From Talpa occidentalis (lineage: Eukaryota; Chordata; Mammalia; Eulipotyphla; Talpidae): a stretch of 64,000 nt of DNA. Below are positions 35,150-46,407 of this stretch, one piece after another. The notes under the pieces are model-generated. The model had not been told where the DNA came from, did not search any database, and worked only from the letters and a program-made list of their open reading frames with translations. Location of the stretch: NCBI RefSeq assembly GCF_014898055.3, contig NW_023601322.1, positions 8,761,312 through 8,825,311 of the forward strand. The letters run 5' to 3'. Made by a program: the position numbers and the translations under genes. Position 1 is the first letter of the stretch, and every line of letters begins with the position of its first letter.

Positions 35150-35789
35150 CAAGTTTATCTTAAAGATGTCAATTGTTAGGATAACTTCTCATTAGTATAT
35201 GTCAAAATCCTATTTCTAGCTGGTCTCAAGGGTAGAGACTCCCTGTCAGCCAATCTGGGATTCTTTTCCAGGAGAGGCACATAGACAAAAAAGAAGTGTC
35301 ACTGCAGCTGGAGACAGGCTAATAAGGTATGATCAGTGCTGAGCAGGGAAACTAACTTCTCAGGATTTCTTAATCCCATTAAGTATCTGGAAATGACTCC
35401 AGCATTTTATCAGGAATCACAATGACTTCACAGAAGGGGTTACGATTATATCATACAACAAAGTTCTGCCACAGATAATCTTGGGACGAGTTTCATTGTC
35501 ATCCTAATAGTAACACACTGGAAATTATATGCTTTGTAGCGATTTATACTTAAATAGAAAAAATCACCAACTTAAACATGTGCAAAGGGGATGCATGTCT
35601 TTCGGATTTCTCTTAGTGTCATGTCATCATCAGACCCCTGCCCTGTGTGTACCTCTCAGCTCCTCCGGACTTTCCTGGAAGTTCAAAGGCAGGTAGATGG
35701 GGACAAAAGCCCACTTCAGGGACCCCACAAGGCATTTTTATGGAAATAAAGCTTTCTGCCAGCACCGCCAAGGAAGCAGGCTTTTGGGT

Positions 35790-36114
35790 AATAATAATTG
35801 TGATAATTACTCAGTCCAAGAACCAAAATAGTAAAGCCTTAGGGTTATAAAATTCATTTAAATGCATAGACCTAACTTCTGGTGTAGAAAAGTATGAGAG
35901 ACTAAGCAATTTTAAATGTTCGACTGAAAAAAATCTCATACTAGGATTAAATGGGGGGAGGTGTTTGAAAACATGAATTTAAGCAGTAAAAGGAACAATG
36001 CAAAATTTCCAAGTATTAAAGACAGAAGTTGTTCTTAAATTTTTCAGGTAGATGGTATTGAGATATGAATCACTTTGGTAGAGTCCACTGGCTACATTTA
36101 ACGAAATAATGGAA
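35790..36114 (+). repeat. Local duplicate pair A, copy 2
   Basis: AATAATTGTGATAATTACTC, GTGTAGAAAAGTATGAGAG, GGAACAATGCAAAATTTCCA and TGAGATATGAATCACTTTGG follow copy 1 in the same order and orientation about 0.93 kb away. It may be a local tandem duplication or two insertions of one old repeat family. Confidence 0.75.
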
Positions 36115-36485
36115 CAGATTTCGTTGGTACCCACCTCCATGTTTATGGGGACTGGAGAGAGGCAGTGACTGATTGACTGAATGGATTGGTGTCCCACCAC
36201 CCACTGCCGCCATGTGAGGAATTAGATCTCAAGTGCTTACCTGTACCAGGTACAGAAGACTTGCCAGGCAGTGCTCCTGCCCCAATGCCAGCATCCAGGG
36301 ACTTTGCCTGGACAGACATGACTGTGTGTCTTGGGGAGTGCAAAGTTGACAGCTGGTGTTTTAACCTGACAACTGGGTGGATGATGGCATCATTGGTTCA
36401 ACTGGAAATGGATTGAGAACGTGAGTGGGTGTGGATGAGACCTGTGTTTATTATTCCCAGCAATTGTAGTAGCCAAAGTATCCCC

Positions 36486-36641
36486 ATCTCAGAGTCCTGT
36501 AGGCAGTGGGAGCAGAAATTGCAAAGAATTTAGCAGCAAGTAGACCCAGGATGGCTTTGATCTTCTCTCCCAAGAGGAACATCATCTCCTATGTCCACAT
36601 GGAACTCCTCAGCTAGGGAACAAAAGAAAGAGAATAAGAAA
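36486..36641. repeat. Local duplicate pair B, copy 1
   Basis: The core CATCATCTCCTATGTCCA, then TGGAACTCCTCAGCTAGG and GAACAAAAGAAA, is shared with 37748-37919. The left half is more diverged, with a 13-base length difference. Confidence 0.85.
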
Positions 36642-37747
36642 TGTTCCCAGACGACACCTGCACACAGGTGGGTTGGGATGCAGGAGAGAAACCCTAGGTT
36701 TAGGGAGTTCAGATCTTTAGAAGGAGCAGGGAGCGTGGCTGCACTCTGTTCAGGAGAAGGACACCCTGCGTCCAGGGGAGGAAACAAATCTGTGTGTTTC
36801 TCTGAAGGGAGATGTTATCTCTGCTTTCCAAGGCTGTTTTCAACACAAGCATCCTTGGAAAGATAGTCTGGAACAAAGAGCAACCCGTGCCTTGATGCAA
36901 CTTGAGCAGAAACATGAGACTCATTGCAAATTGTCTCCCAGCAGCGACACAGAACAAGTCTATCCCTGATGTCCGTCAGGCTCCCAAACGCAAAGACAGC
37001 ACAATGCAGCGTGTAGATGTTGCTCTAGTGACAGTTCTCAGCCCTACATGGTCCTAGTTGCTCCATTTGGACACACCCAAAGGATCCCTACTTCTTTAGA
37101 AGGATTATACCAAATATGATCGAGGGTCCTTAGCTAAGAGCTGATTTGATGCTTCTGATCATCAAAAATAATCCCGAGTCCTCTCTTTTCAGCTACCTGC
37201 TGCCCATGAGCAACTGGATATTCACTGTCATCTGGACGTATTGACCAATGTGTTTTTTCCCTTTTTTCTCCATGGTACCATCATTTTCCCGGCTTTCCAG
37301 GTTAACCTCCTGGGGCACTCAGTGCTCTGGGGATGGGTTGATTCATGGATCCAGTCCTCCAACAAACATTTGTTGATCTCCAAGGACAGGTGTGGGGCTG
37401 GACTCTAAGCTTTAGGAATTATTAAGATCCCGTATTTAGCCTCAGGATCTCCCTTCCAGTGGCTTGCCTGCCTGTTTGCTTGTTAACATTTATCAAGTGT
37501 ATTTAAGGGGCTCCTTGCTTCTGGCCGACTTCTCTAGCATCAGTTAGGAGTCACCTGCTATTTGCATTACTAACTATTGCCTTTCAAAATGGGTTGTGTA
37601 GGGGCAGGTACTCACAGACAGGCCATAAACATTTCTCTCTCTAACCAAAACCTTGAGCCTTTCTGTTTGAAACAATGGGCTAAGGTGCTATGTAGCTACA
37701 GATTTTTCTCTGAATTCTTTGCTCTTCCAAAATGTTGAGCGCACTTT

Positions 37748-37919
37748 ATCTCAGAGCCCGGCGGGCGGTGGGAGCAGAAACTGCGAAGACCGTAAGTCAA
37801 ACGTAACAGCACGTAGACCCAGGGCGGCTTTGATCTTCCCTCCCAAGGGAAACATCATCTCCTATGTCCATGTGGAACTCCTCAGCTAGGGAACAAAAGA
37901 AAAAGAAGAAGAAATAAAA
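37748..37919. repeat. Local duplicate pair B, copy 2
   Basis: Same orientation as copy 1 at about 1.27 kb distance. Similarity starts at ATCTCAGAG and stops at AAGAAATAA; neither flank is shared. Confidence 0.85.
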
Positions 37920-38377
37920 TATTTATAGGAAAATTATTTCTCACAAGCAAGCATTTGTTCTAAAAGCTTTTAGAAATGTAATTATTTTTCTCCTTCTTGG
38001 GCTTTTCTGTTTTTAATATGAAACACTTTCAAGTCCCCTGGTTCAATTTCCAGGAAGCAATAATCCATTTTGCCTTGGGTGGAGTTTAGGAAAGAAACTC
38101 AGTTTCTGAAGTGAAAATGTTTCCATTGAAATTGCCACATGGAACTCTTGATGCTTCTTTAATGCTCTTGCATAAGAAGGGCCCCATTCCCAAGGTCAGG
38201 GAGGGCCAGCTTATCCTTGGCCTCTGCTATGGAGTGTCTGTCCCATTTCAGACGCAGCTGGACCCCTGGCCTCATTCCCCTTACCTACCAAGTGACTGTC
38301 AGCTGAAGGCGAAACCTCTGGACCACTGGAAATCAAATGTGAGACACAAATGTGACTTGCATGTGTCATTTTTCATT

Positions 38378-38632
38378 TTCTAGCAGTTGTATTTAAAATT
38401 AAAAATAATACATGAATTGAAATGAATTTTTATTATATATTTAATCCAATATATCAGGTCCGCATATAGCAATATAAAAATGACTTAGTAGATACCACTC
38501 TTTTTCCATGCGATGTCTTTGAAATTGGTGTGGAATTAACAGTTGTAGCACATCTCAGAAAGAGCCACATTTCAAGTGCTCAAGAGCCACATGTGGTTGG
38601 TGGCCCCTGTGTTGGATGGAGCAGCTCTGGAC
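38378..38632 (+). mobile_element. hAT-type (Charlie/MER1-group-like) DNA transposon fossil
   Basis: TTTTCATTTTCTAGCAGTTG, GAATTTTTATTATATATTTA, ATCCAATATATCAG, AGCACATCTCAGAAAGAGCC, ATTTCAAGTGCTCAAGAGCC and CACATGTGGTTGGTGGCC follow a common non-autonomous mammalian hAT element. I recognise the sequence but am unsure of its exact family name. Confidence 0.65.
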
Positions 38633-38771
38633 TCTGAGTGCAGATATTTACAGTCATACACAAACAATGTCAGCAAAATACCTTCCTCTGCCTGCCCCCA
38701 CTCTCCACTTACTAATTAAGTCGTTAAAGCAGGAAAGCAGCTTTCCAACTCCCTTAATACTTTTCCAAACT

Positions 38772-39016
38772 AGGGCCTCCCTGGTGATCTGGAGGTCAAG
38801 TCTCAACATTAGCTCATCCCTATGGACTGAGTTCGATCCCTGGCCAGGGAGGTGCCCATATATGGTGCAGCAGACCTCTCCTGTCTCGCCTGCTGCTCCC
38901 TGTAGCGTGTATTTCAGTCACTCCACCTTTTCTGTTCCCACTCTGTCTCTGGTGACTCCTTTCACGCCCCCACCTCTGGCCTACACTCCAGTTCTTCTAC
39001 GCAAAAAAAAAAAAAT
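38772..39016 (+). mobile_element. tRNA-derived SINE, diverged head, intact target-site duplication
   Basis: The first bases (AGGGCCTCCCTGGTGATC) and B box (AGTTCGATCCC) identify the family. The middle of the head differs from its siblings (ATCTGGAGGTCAAGTC). The tail lost the AAATAAATCTTT motif and is a plain A run. Perfect 12-base duplication CTTTTCCAAACT at 38760-38771 and 39017-39028. Confidence 0.9.
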
Positions 39017-39129
39017 CTTTTCCAAACTTCCCTAAAAGAGATCTCACGTTTGAAACATTTGCTCTCAGCTCAAAGAGTAAACACGACCTGGGTAGTGTCC
39101 AATAAAAGTGCTGCAAACCCGAAGGCAAG

Positions 39130-39335
39130 CGCTCAACCCCTGATAACAGAAGATCTGGGTTTGAATGCAAACTTGCTGCAAGTCTGAGCTTGGGCTAAGT
39201 AGTCTGCCTCTTGGAGTCTTAGGTTTCTCAACAGTTCAGTGGGGTGTAGAGTTTGTCTTACCACATCCTACCAGCCTCGTGGGACAGTGAAAGAGATCAA
39301 AATAGTGCATGTAAAGGGGCTGTACCATGTAAAAT
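39130..39335 (+). mobile_element. MIR SINE
   Basis: AGATCTGGGTTTGAATGCAA, GAGCTTGGGCTAAGTAGTCT, TCTTAGGTTTCTCAACAGTT and TGGGACAGTGAAAGAGATCA with GTGCATGTAAAGGGGCTG follow the full MIR order. Confidence 0.75.
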
Positions 39336-40269
39336 GGAAAACATCATGATTCATTATTCCAAACTATTAAAATCTGGGCAGCAATAGAAAATAATAAAGC
39401 CGTAACATCTACAAAGACAGAGTAAGGATTTAAATTAAAAAACCGAATCAAAGAGGCAAATTCCTGTAATTACCCACAATGTCAACAATTTTCCTAATCA
39501 TTACCACATCCTGACTTTTCATTTTTATTTACAGAGAGGAAGACACACACAGAGAGAATGATAAATGACTCCCAGGATAGTAATCAATTGTTGCCCTTGG
39601 AGCCAGGTACATGTCATGAGAATCCATCTTGATAATATGGAGCTATAAACATTGGAACGATCTTGACAATGACACTGCAGAGAACATTGCGCGTGGACCT
39701 TATTTTCAAAGACCAACAATTTGAGATGTCTGTAGAGAGTGTCTGCAATATCTCTGCTCCATAACCACCTAGATAATTCCTTGCCCTAATAGCTTTTAGA
39801 TAAGTAACATTACCTTCTAACAGTCCCTATGACACCACTTAACACTTACCTTCTCATTGTTTCCTTTAAAATGAGACCTGTATGCAGGCGACTGGGGAAA
39901 TATGTTGTCTTCATTCCTGAATTGTTCTCTCCCAAGAGTTACTTAAAAAACAAAATTACTATTTTGGATTTTTCCCATTTGCCTTCACTGCTTATATCCT
40001 TTATGTTCCACCCAGAGTACCAAAACGAATTCAAGTTCAAACAGAACTTAGTTGCTTTCATCACACTCATCTCCTGGTGCTACAGAAGCCATGGGCAGGC
40101 CACAAAGGCAGCAGCCAGGAGGGTCCTTGGGCTTTGTGAGGCCACAGTTGATGTTGCTCTGATCCAGTCTCACGAGACCAAATTTGTCCATGGCCAGGAG
40201 CAGAGAGTATGTTCTCACCCCAAAATCCACACTCAGCATCTGTGTGGTATGTGGAAATAAACAAAACCA

Positions 40270-42870
40270 ACCAAATGAGAACAATCCAAGACTATTTATT
40301 TAGAGTTTGCTATATATAGCAAGGGAACCAGCCACCATCACTGTGCTTGGCAGAAACTCAAAGGCAGGCAGAGGGAAAGTTTTATAGTGGCTAAAAAGCC
40401 CCCTGATTGGGGGCTGTCAACTGAGAAATAATCAGGTCGTAATATAAGAAAGTCTTAACTCAAGAATAGGAATCATAATGCAGGTTCACAGTCAAGGGGA
40501 GGAGCCAAGGAGTGCTCCACTGGGGTCAGAGCTCAGGGGAACTTTAAGTGGTCAGGCAGGGAAGTGGGCCCAAGCTTAGGTCATTTTCTGTGAAACTTTT
40601 AAATACATTCCTGAGTCCACTTGTCTGTCAATGATTGGTTGGCAGCACCTTCACACAGAAAAAGGCTGCAGTGTGGGTTGCACTGACAAGTAGCTGATGA
40701 CCACCTGTTGCTGCATGCCACCATTGGCCACCTCAGAGATTCACCTAGAGGCCTCAGGACGGCTGTTAAAGGCAAGATGGCATCTGTCTGAGTCAAAGCA
40801 AATGCCACAGGGTTCTGGGCCTGGGGAAGATGTGGGTGGGCAACGAGAAGCACTTGATTGGTTAGGGGTGCATATTTCTCTGATGAAATGTGAAGACAAA
40901 AATGCAGGACACTATCAATAATTCATCAAATCCTGCCCTTTGGGATCTATTGTTTCAAAGGTTTGTGTTGACTTTTTGGATTGTTGCTAGAGGTAGAGGT
41001 CTTGAAACAGAGCTACAGTGCTATAGTGGGTCAAGGACAGCCCCAAGGTAGAGGACAGGTCACTGTCTGTGTGTTCTTACCTTTATGCTCAATCCCAAGA
41101 CCACTCAGGCTCACGGAATGCTAATGTGGTTTAACCAAACAGGAGAAACTCACCCCAGAGAGTGTCCATAGCGTCCAGAGGTCCCAAACAAAAGTCCACT
41201 TGTTCAAGATGGCACTGTCCCATCAATGAGGGCCTGGAGCTCTTGGCATCCTGGCAAGCAGAGGCCAGGATCCAACTCACCGCAGCTAGAGGTGCTCAGA
41301 AGCAGGGTTGCTGAGATGACACCATAGCAGCCCGCAGCCACAGTCTGAAGGCCCAGCTGGACAGCACCAGATGCTGGACTGGACAGCAATGCAGGCAACA
41401 GCACTGGGAGGCAGTGCCACATGATCAGAAGTGGTGGACAGCTCTCGGAGGTGACCTGGATAAAGAGTGATGGTCATCTTTCAGCAGTGCTGGTCACCAG
41501 GAGGCGGCGTCAGACACCCCAGTATTAACAGCTATTTGTGAGCTATTGGAGTGAACTCATGGCACAACAGCTCTTTGCGGCACTAGGCTGAGCTATAGTG
41601 CTCCTTCCAGAGGCAGGGCTGGAGCAGGGGCTGGGACCGCGTCTCGGTAAAGGTCTTCAGCTTCTCTTCTTTCTTTCGAGGTGGCTGCTGGATGCTTCTG
41701 CTTTCTCGGGAATCCACGAAAAGAATCCTAAGTCTCCTGCTCTGTCTTTTATTCTCTTTCAGGGTCTCCTCCCACCTGATTGGACTCCTACAAACCTGAT
41801 TGGACTGTTTTCAATCCTAAGTGATTGATTGGACTATTTAGCACCAATCAGCTCATCCTTATTTTCCGATCCTAATAAGTAACCAGTTGAGCCTGACTGG
41901 TCCCACCTGATTGGTCCATTCTATGATCCAGGCGCCAAATACAAAAGGGAAAACTTGGCACCTGCACAGACTCAACCTGCCCTGACGTCAGGACTGGGGC
42001 ATGGGCTGGTGGGTTCTGAGAGGCCATAGCCAAACCAGCCTCAGTTCTGGCTGAGGCGCTCTGCACCCAGGCCCCTTCAGCAGGGCCAGGTGTAACCTTG
42101 TAAGGGTGGGGCAGGGTGTTTTGTTGCAACACTAGGACATGGGTCCCAGCTGCTGCAAAGTGGGTTCAGCTGGGAGCCCACCATATTGACCTGAGACGCA
42201 ACAGGGCTCTCCACTGCCTGTGGCTCCAGGGAGCTGCAGCACTGGCACTGGCCCAGTAGGGCCCCAAGCTACTCCCTGCAGCCCTGAACCAGGGGCCAAG
42301 GAGCTTGGTTATCTCCTCTGCCAGAGCTTGCTCCAGCACGGGACAACCTTGCCACTGCAGTCCCAGTGGGGCTGCCTGCCTGGGGTGCATGACGGTGCAT
42401 GACAGGGGAATGATGCCGCCCGTCACCACTGCCAGTGCCTCTGCCACAGCCCAGGCCCCAGTGGTGGCAGTAAAATGGTGGTTGTGCTGCCCACACACAG
42501 CACTCTATTGGGGCGGGTGCCAGGGCCATGGTAGAGGGGCAGCTCTGGCACTGAAACCTGGCTAGTGCTGGCCTGGCCATCAAGCCTGGAGCACGGAGGT
42601 CGCCTCCATGTAGCTGTTGCGCAGCCTCCCGCTGGGGCAGCCTGGGCAGCCATAGCGCTTCTGGGCAGCTGGTGGGAAACTCACTCTATTGATGCCAGAG
42701 CCCCTTAGGGGCTCCGTGGTCAAACTCGGCTTGCACTGGGGAGGGGGTGCCCACAGGCAGCATGCTCCAAGGGGACTGGGGGAGTCAGGAACTCCTGGAC
42801 CCCAGCTGCTGCCCTATAGTGCATTCAGTGGGCAGCCTTTAAGTCATACTTGAGACGCAATCCAGGCTCT
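40270..42870 (-). mobile_element. Putative LTR / endogenous-retrovirus-like block, unrecognised
   Basis: Read on the minus strand, a GC-rich 5' part (42870 to 41950) is followed by a cluster of CCAAT boxes, a TATA-like AATAAAAG (41753-41746), strong GTGAGT donor-like sites (41280 and 41153) and finally an AATAAA (40300-40295). This order resembles an LTR promoter plus leader. I see no gag, pol or env relic and no clear TG...CA ends, so the class and limits are uncertain. It could also be an unrelated decayed promoter or a lineage-specific composite repeat. Confidence 0.35.
41746..41914 (-). promoter_or_regulatory. CCAAT-cluster plus TATA-like promoter, minus strand
   Basis: On the minus strand four CCAAT boxes (41914-41910, 41832-41828, 41803-41799, 41783-41779; three of them in the context TCCAATCAG) precede GAATAAAAGACAGAG. 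The TATA-like octamer lies 26 bases after the last CCAAT box. A fifth CCAAT in the opposite orientation is at 41844-41848. A start site would be expected near 41720 on the minus strand. Confidence 0.4.
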
Positions 42871-43329
42871 GATGATTTTTAAAGACACAGGACAAAACCA
42901 TCTACCACTTATTTGCCATAAACTTAAAGTGCTCAAGATACCATCTCCTTTAACCTGTCACAGCATCCTGTGACGTGGGCACCATTACTGTTGAATGGTT
43001 AGGTCCCACTGAGCTAAAATCAAGGTGCCAGCAGAGTTGTGCTCCTTTTAAAGGTTCTTGGGGGTCTCCGCTTCCCTGCCTTTCCAACGTTTAATTTATA
43101 GATGCCCCAGGGAGGGGTCCTGGCTCCTTCCTCACAGCACGCGAGCCTCTGCTTCCACCCAGCATCACGCATTGAGTCCCGCTCACAAGACCCTGCAGGG
43201 ACCCGGGCAATCCAGAATGATCTCCCATCTCAAGATCCCTAACTAAACCCCTTCTGCAAAGTCTGACTTACCATGTAAGGTGACATACTCGACATGCTGG
43301 AGAGCGGGACACGGACTGCTTGAGGGGAC

Positions 43330-43445
43330 CATTATTCAGTCAGCCACAATAGAGAAAGGAAACAAAGGTTCAGAGAGGTTCGTTACTTTCCACAAAGGCT
43401 CAGAGCTCACAGTTGTGGAGCTGAGGTTGGGGTTTTCACCAATAT
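43330..43445 (-). mobile_element. MIR SINE fragment
   Basis: GGTTCAGAGAGGTTCGTTAC, AGCTCACAGTTGTGGAGCTG and AGGTTGGGGTTTTCACC match the middle and head of MIR in reverse orientation. The segment at 42895-43000 may be another MIR piece. Confidence 0.6.
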
Positions 43446-43653
43446 CGGACATCCCTTCCTGAGTTCACCAGCCAGCCTAAGGCCACGTGTCACCTGTGCC
43501 AAGTAAAACTTTCACCCCACACTTCCCCAGGCAGTTGCCCCTACCTCCACCCACCAGCACCATCAGCTTCTGGCCACAGCACCACCCCAAAGCTCCGTCA
43601 TTCAGGGCCACCATCATGGTGGGGCAAGGCCTGGTGGCCAGAGTCACCCCTTT

Positions 43654-43945
43654 TTTTAAAAAATTTTGTCCATTTATTTATTTTTAAGATTGATTTATTT
43701 ATTTACACAAGCACTGGGTACAGTCAGAAGCGCGGGAGGGTGAGAGGATTCACCAGAGCCAGAGTGGGGAGCAGAACAGGCAGACTGACTGATGAAATAC
43801 ACTGCTGAGGGGAGCAGCGGGCGAGACAGGAGAGGTCTGTGCTCCACGTGGGACCCTTGCCAGCAGTCAGGGATCGAACTGGCGCTGCAGAGGCTGCAGG
43901 CAGCTTCGCAGCCCAGTGCTCAACCGCTGCGCCACCAGGGAGGCC
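43654..43945 (-). mobile_element. tRNA-derived SINE, full length, young
   Basis: Minus-strand copy beginning GGCCTCCCTGGTGGCGCAGC. The head matches the family closely. A perfect 16-base target-site duplication, CCAGAGTCACCCCTTT, lies at 43638-43653 and 43946-43961. Confidence 0.94.
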
Positions 43946-44316
43946 CCAGAGTCACCCCTTTCTAAAGCTCAGACCACCTCCACAGCCATCGCTTGACACT
44001 TCTCCCTGGTTTCATTTCTTCTCACTGTGCTCCCACTCTGGACGCCTAAAATTCCTTCCCTAACTTGCCCCTCAGAGCACACAAGGTTAAGGCCTTCCCT
44101 GAGCTCTTCCTCATCTCACTTCCTCCTTCTAATAGGTCAAAAGTTAGGAAGAACACCTGGTTTCACCAATAATTACTTCTAAGAAGTGTGGTTACACCAT
44201 CACCTGAATGGTCGGGTGGTGCGGACCAAGGGCCCATTTGTAGGAGCCATGCAGCACGTTGCTGGGCTGAGTCCAGGTGGGAGAAGGGTTTGCCTTGAGA
44301 AAACAAAGATACTCTT

Positions 44317-44374
44317 TTTTTTTTTTTTTTTTTTGCAGGCCAGCGCTCAACCGCTGCGCCACCAGGGGAGGCCC
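44317..44374 (-). mobile_element. Micro-SINE: only the tRNA-like head joined to poly(A)
   Basis: On the minus strand it reads GGCCTCCCCTGGTGGCGCAG, then CGGTTGAGCGCTGGCCTGC, and passes straight into about 20 A residues; the rest of the SINE body is missing. It is flanked by a 15-base duplication with one mismatch (AACAAAGATACTCTT at 44302-44316, AACAAAGACACTCTT at 44375-44389), so the short form itself was inserted by retrotransposition. Confidence 0.88.
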
Positions 44375-45060
44375 AACAAAGACACTCTTAACACAGAGAT
44401 CTCACCTAGCTGCAAGCTCCCCTCTGGCTAATAGAATCACAGAGTCCTTGCCCTTCGCCACAACACAGAACACAAAACAGAGCAGAATAGTGGGGTTTGC
44501 TGATTCCCTGGCCTTCTGGGTCTTGGACCTTCCCTGCCCTGCCCTGTGGTATTTGCTGGAAGCTTCATGTCTCACCTGGTCTTTTATCCTCTGAATCCTA
44601 TTGGTTTGCTGTTCTGAAATGCACCTTCTTACGGAATTCACCTGGAGCACTGGCCAGTACTTTTCCCACTGTCCAGTTCCCAGTGTCTGTTGGACAAAGT
44701 CATATCCATGTTGGCTTTTCATGGTGTTTTCTCCAAAAATTAAGGTTCAGAGTTAGAAAAATCCAACCCTCTGTGCCAAGAGACACGCTGCTGCTTTCTT
44801 TTGCATTTTCTTGCTGCCTGTGGGTGGGTAGGTGAAGCTCAGAAGAACATGGGAAAAGTGTTTCTTATAAAGAGGAAATGAATAAAGGCCACGGTGAGTT
44901 CAGATTCTTTCTCCAGCTTCTCTCAATACCATGCTTTGGCTCTTAAATAATGACAGATCATTTTCACTTAATTAATAACTTAAAACAACGGGCCAGAATT
45001 CCCTTTGATCTCCCTAGAGGCAAATCCTGTACAAGGAAGTCTAGCAGGAAGGTTATTCTT

Positions 45061-45334
45061 TTTTTAAAGATTTATTTTTATTTACTTTTGCATGTAAGAA
45101 CGGGGGTGTAGGCCAGAGGTGAGGGTGTGTGTGAGAGGCTTTACCAGAGACAGAGTGGGGGGCAGAACAGACAGATCTACTGAAAAACACTGCTGAGGGG
45201 AGCAGCAGGTGAGACAGGAGAGGTCTGCCTTCCATGTGGGTCAGCTCCCTGGCCAGGATCGAACTCATGTCGCAGTGACTGGTGATAGCTTGATAGCTCT
45301 GAGACTTAAACCCCTGCACCACCAGGGAAGCCCT
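45061..45334 (-). mobile_element. tRNA-derived SINE, full length
   Basis: Minus-strand copy beginning GGGCTTCCCTGGTGGTGCAG with a rearranged head. A perfect 15-base target-site duplication, AGGAAGGTTATTCTT, lies at 45046-45060 and 45335-45349. Confidence 0.93.
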
Positions 45335-46133
45335 AGGAAGGTTATTCTTAAAGGAACTTTCCAGGTCCTTTCTGGAGGGCCTCTTTCAGGAGTCCCTGAG
45401 TTTTGAATCCCTTCTTTCATGCTCTATGGTTCTTTGTATTTGATTCTACGATGAAGAAAGGGCTTCAGCCCTCCCACCACTGTGGGTTTTGGCCCCTAGT
45501 GTGATCTTCCACCAGGTAATACATGAATCCTGATGAGGGTGAGGGAGGGAGGTATTTATTGAGAGTCTTGGCTGTAAATCAGGCTAAGAATCTACGAAGA
45601 GAAGCTTGTTGTGCTGCTGCCCACCGAGTCTGACCAATGATGACAGACTGTGGGTGGTGTTCTGCGACCCCAGGGCTGACCCCACATCTTCTCCTGTAAC
45701 TGATTCCAAGTCTCCACGTGTCTTTAGAAGTACAATGAACACCGTCCAGGAGAGGAAATAAATATAGCAGTGCTCTTGGGCCTCCAAATATTAACTCAAA
45801 CTTCCTCTTTCTTGTGAAATTCATAGGTCACTAAAAATAGGAATACAATTTAGATGAAATTGACACTGCCAAGTTAACATCTTCAAAAAGGATCAGTGTC
45901 TTTATACTTCAAGACTGTTGTTTTATACTTGATTATTTTACTTGCAAAAAAGCAAATATACATTTAATGTGGAATTTTTCTTTCAAACATCAAGACTGGC
46001 ATACAGGACATCCTCCAGGACTCTCAAATGGCCAACAAACATAGTCCAATAAATCCCTAGATCTCCTTGGGAAAGTTTTTAACCTTTATGTGTCTCAGAT
46101 TCTTAGAGACCAATATTAATGAAGGCCCTGGCT

Positions 46134-46346
46134 GGGTATCTGCTGAAGCAACACAGGCAACAGAACTTTCTGGGATGGCAGAAATGTTCTCCCTCTTCAC
46201 TGTCTGATAAGGCACAGCTACTGCACACTCAAACTGTGACTAGTGTGAATGGAACTAAAATTTTAATTTCTTTTAACCTGATTTAATTGAAATATGACTA
46301 GCCACCTGTCGCTAGTGGCTATGGACTGGACAGGGCAGCTCTGAAG
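46134..46346 (+). mobile_element. hAT-type (Charlie/MER1-group-like) DNA transposon fossil
   Basis: GGATGGCAGAAATGTTCTCC, TTTAATTTCTTTTAACCTGA, ACTAGCCACCTGTCGCTAGT, GGCTATGGACTGGACAGGGC and AGCTCTG share the terminal sequence of the element at 38378-38632, but the interior differs, so this is a related but separate family. Confidence 0.55.
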
Positions 46347-46407
46347 GGCCCCTTCTTGATGTGAGGAAAATCTAAAGGGAGGTGCAGGCTGGTGGTCCAG
46401 GACTTGT

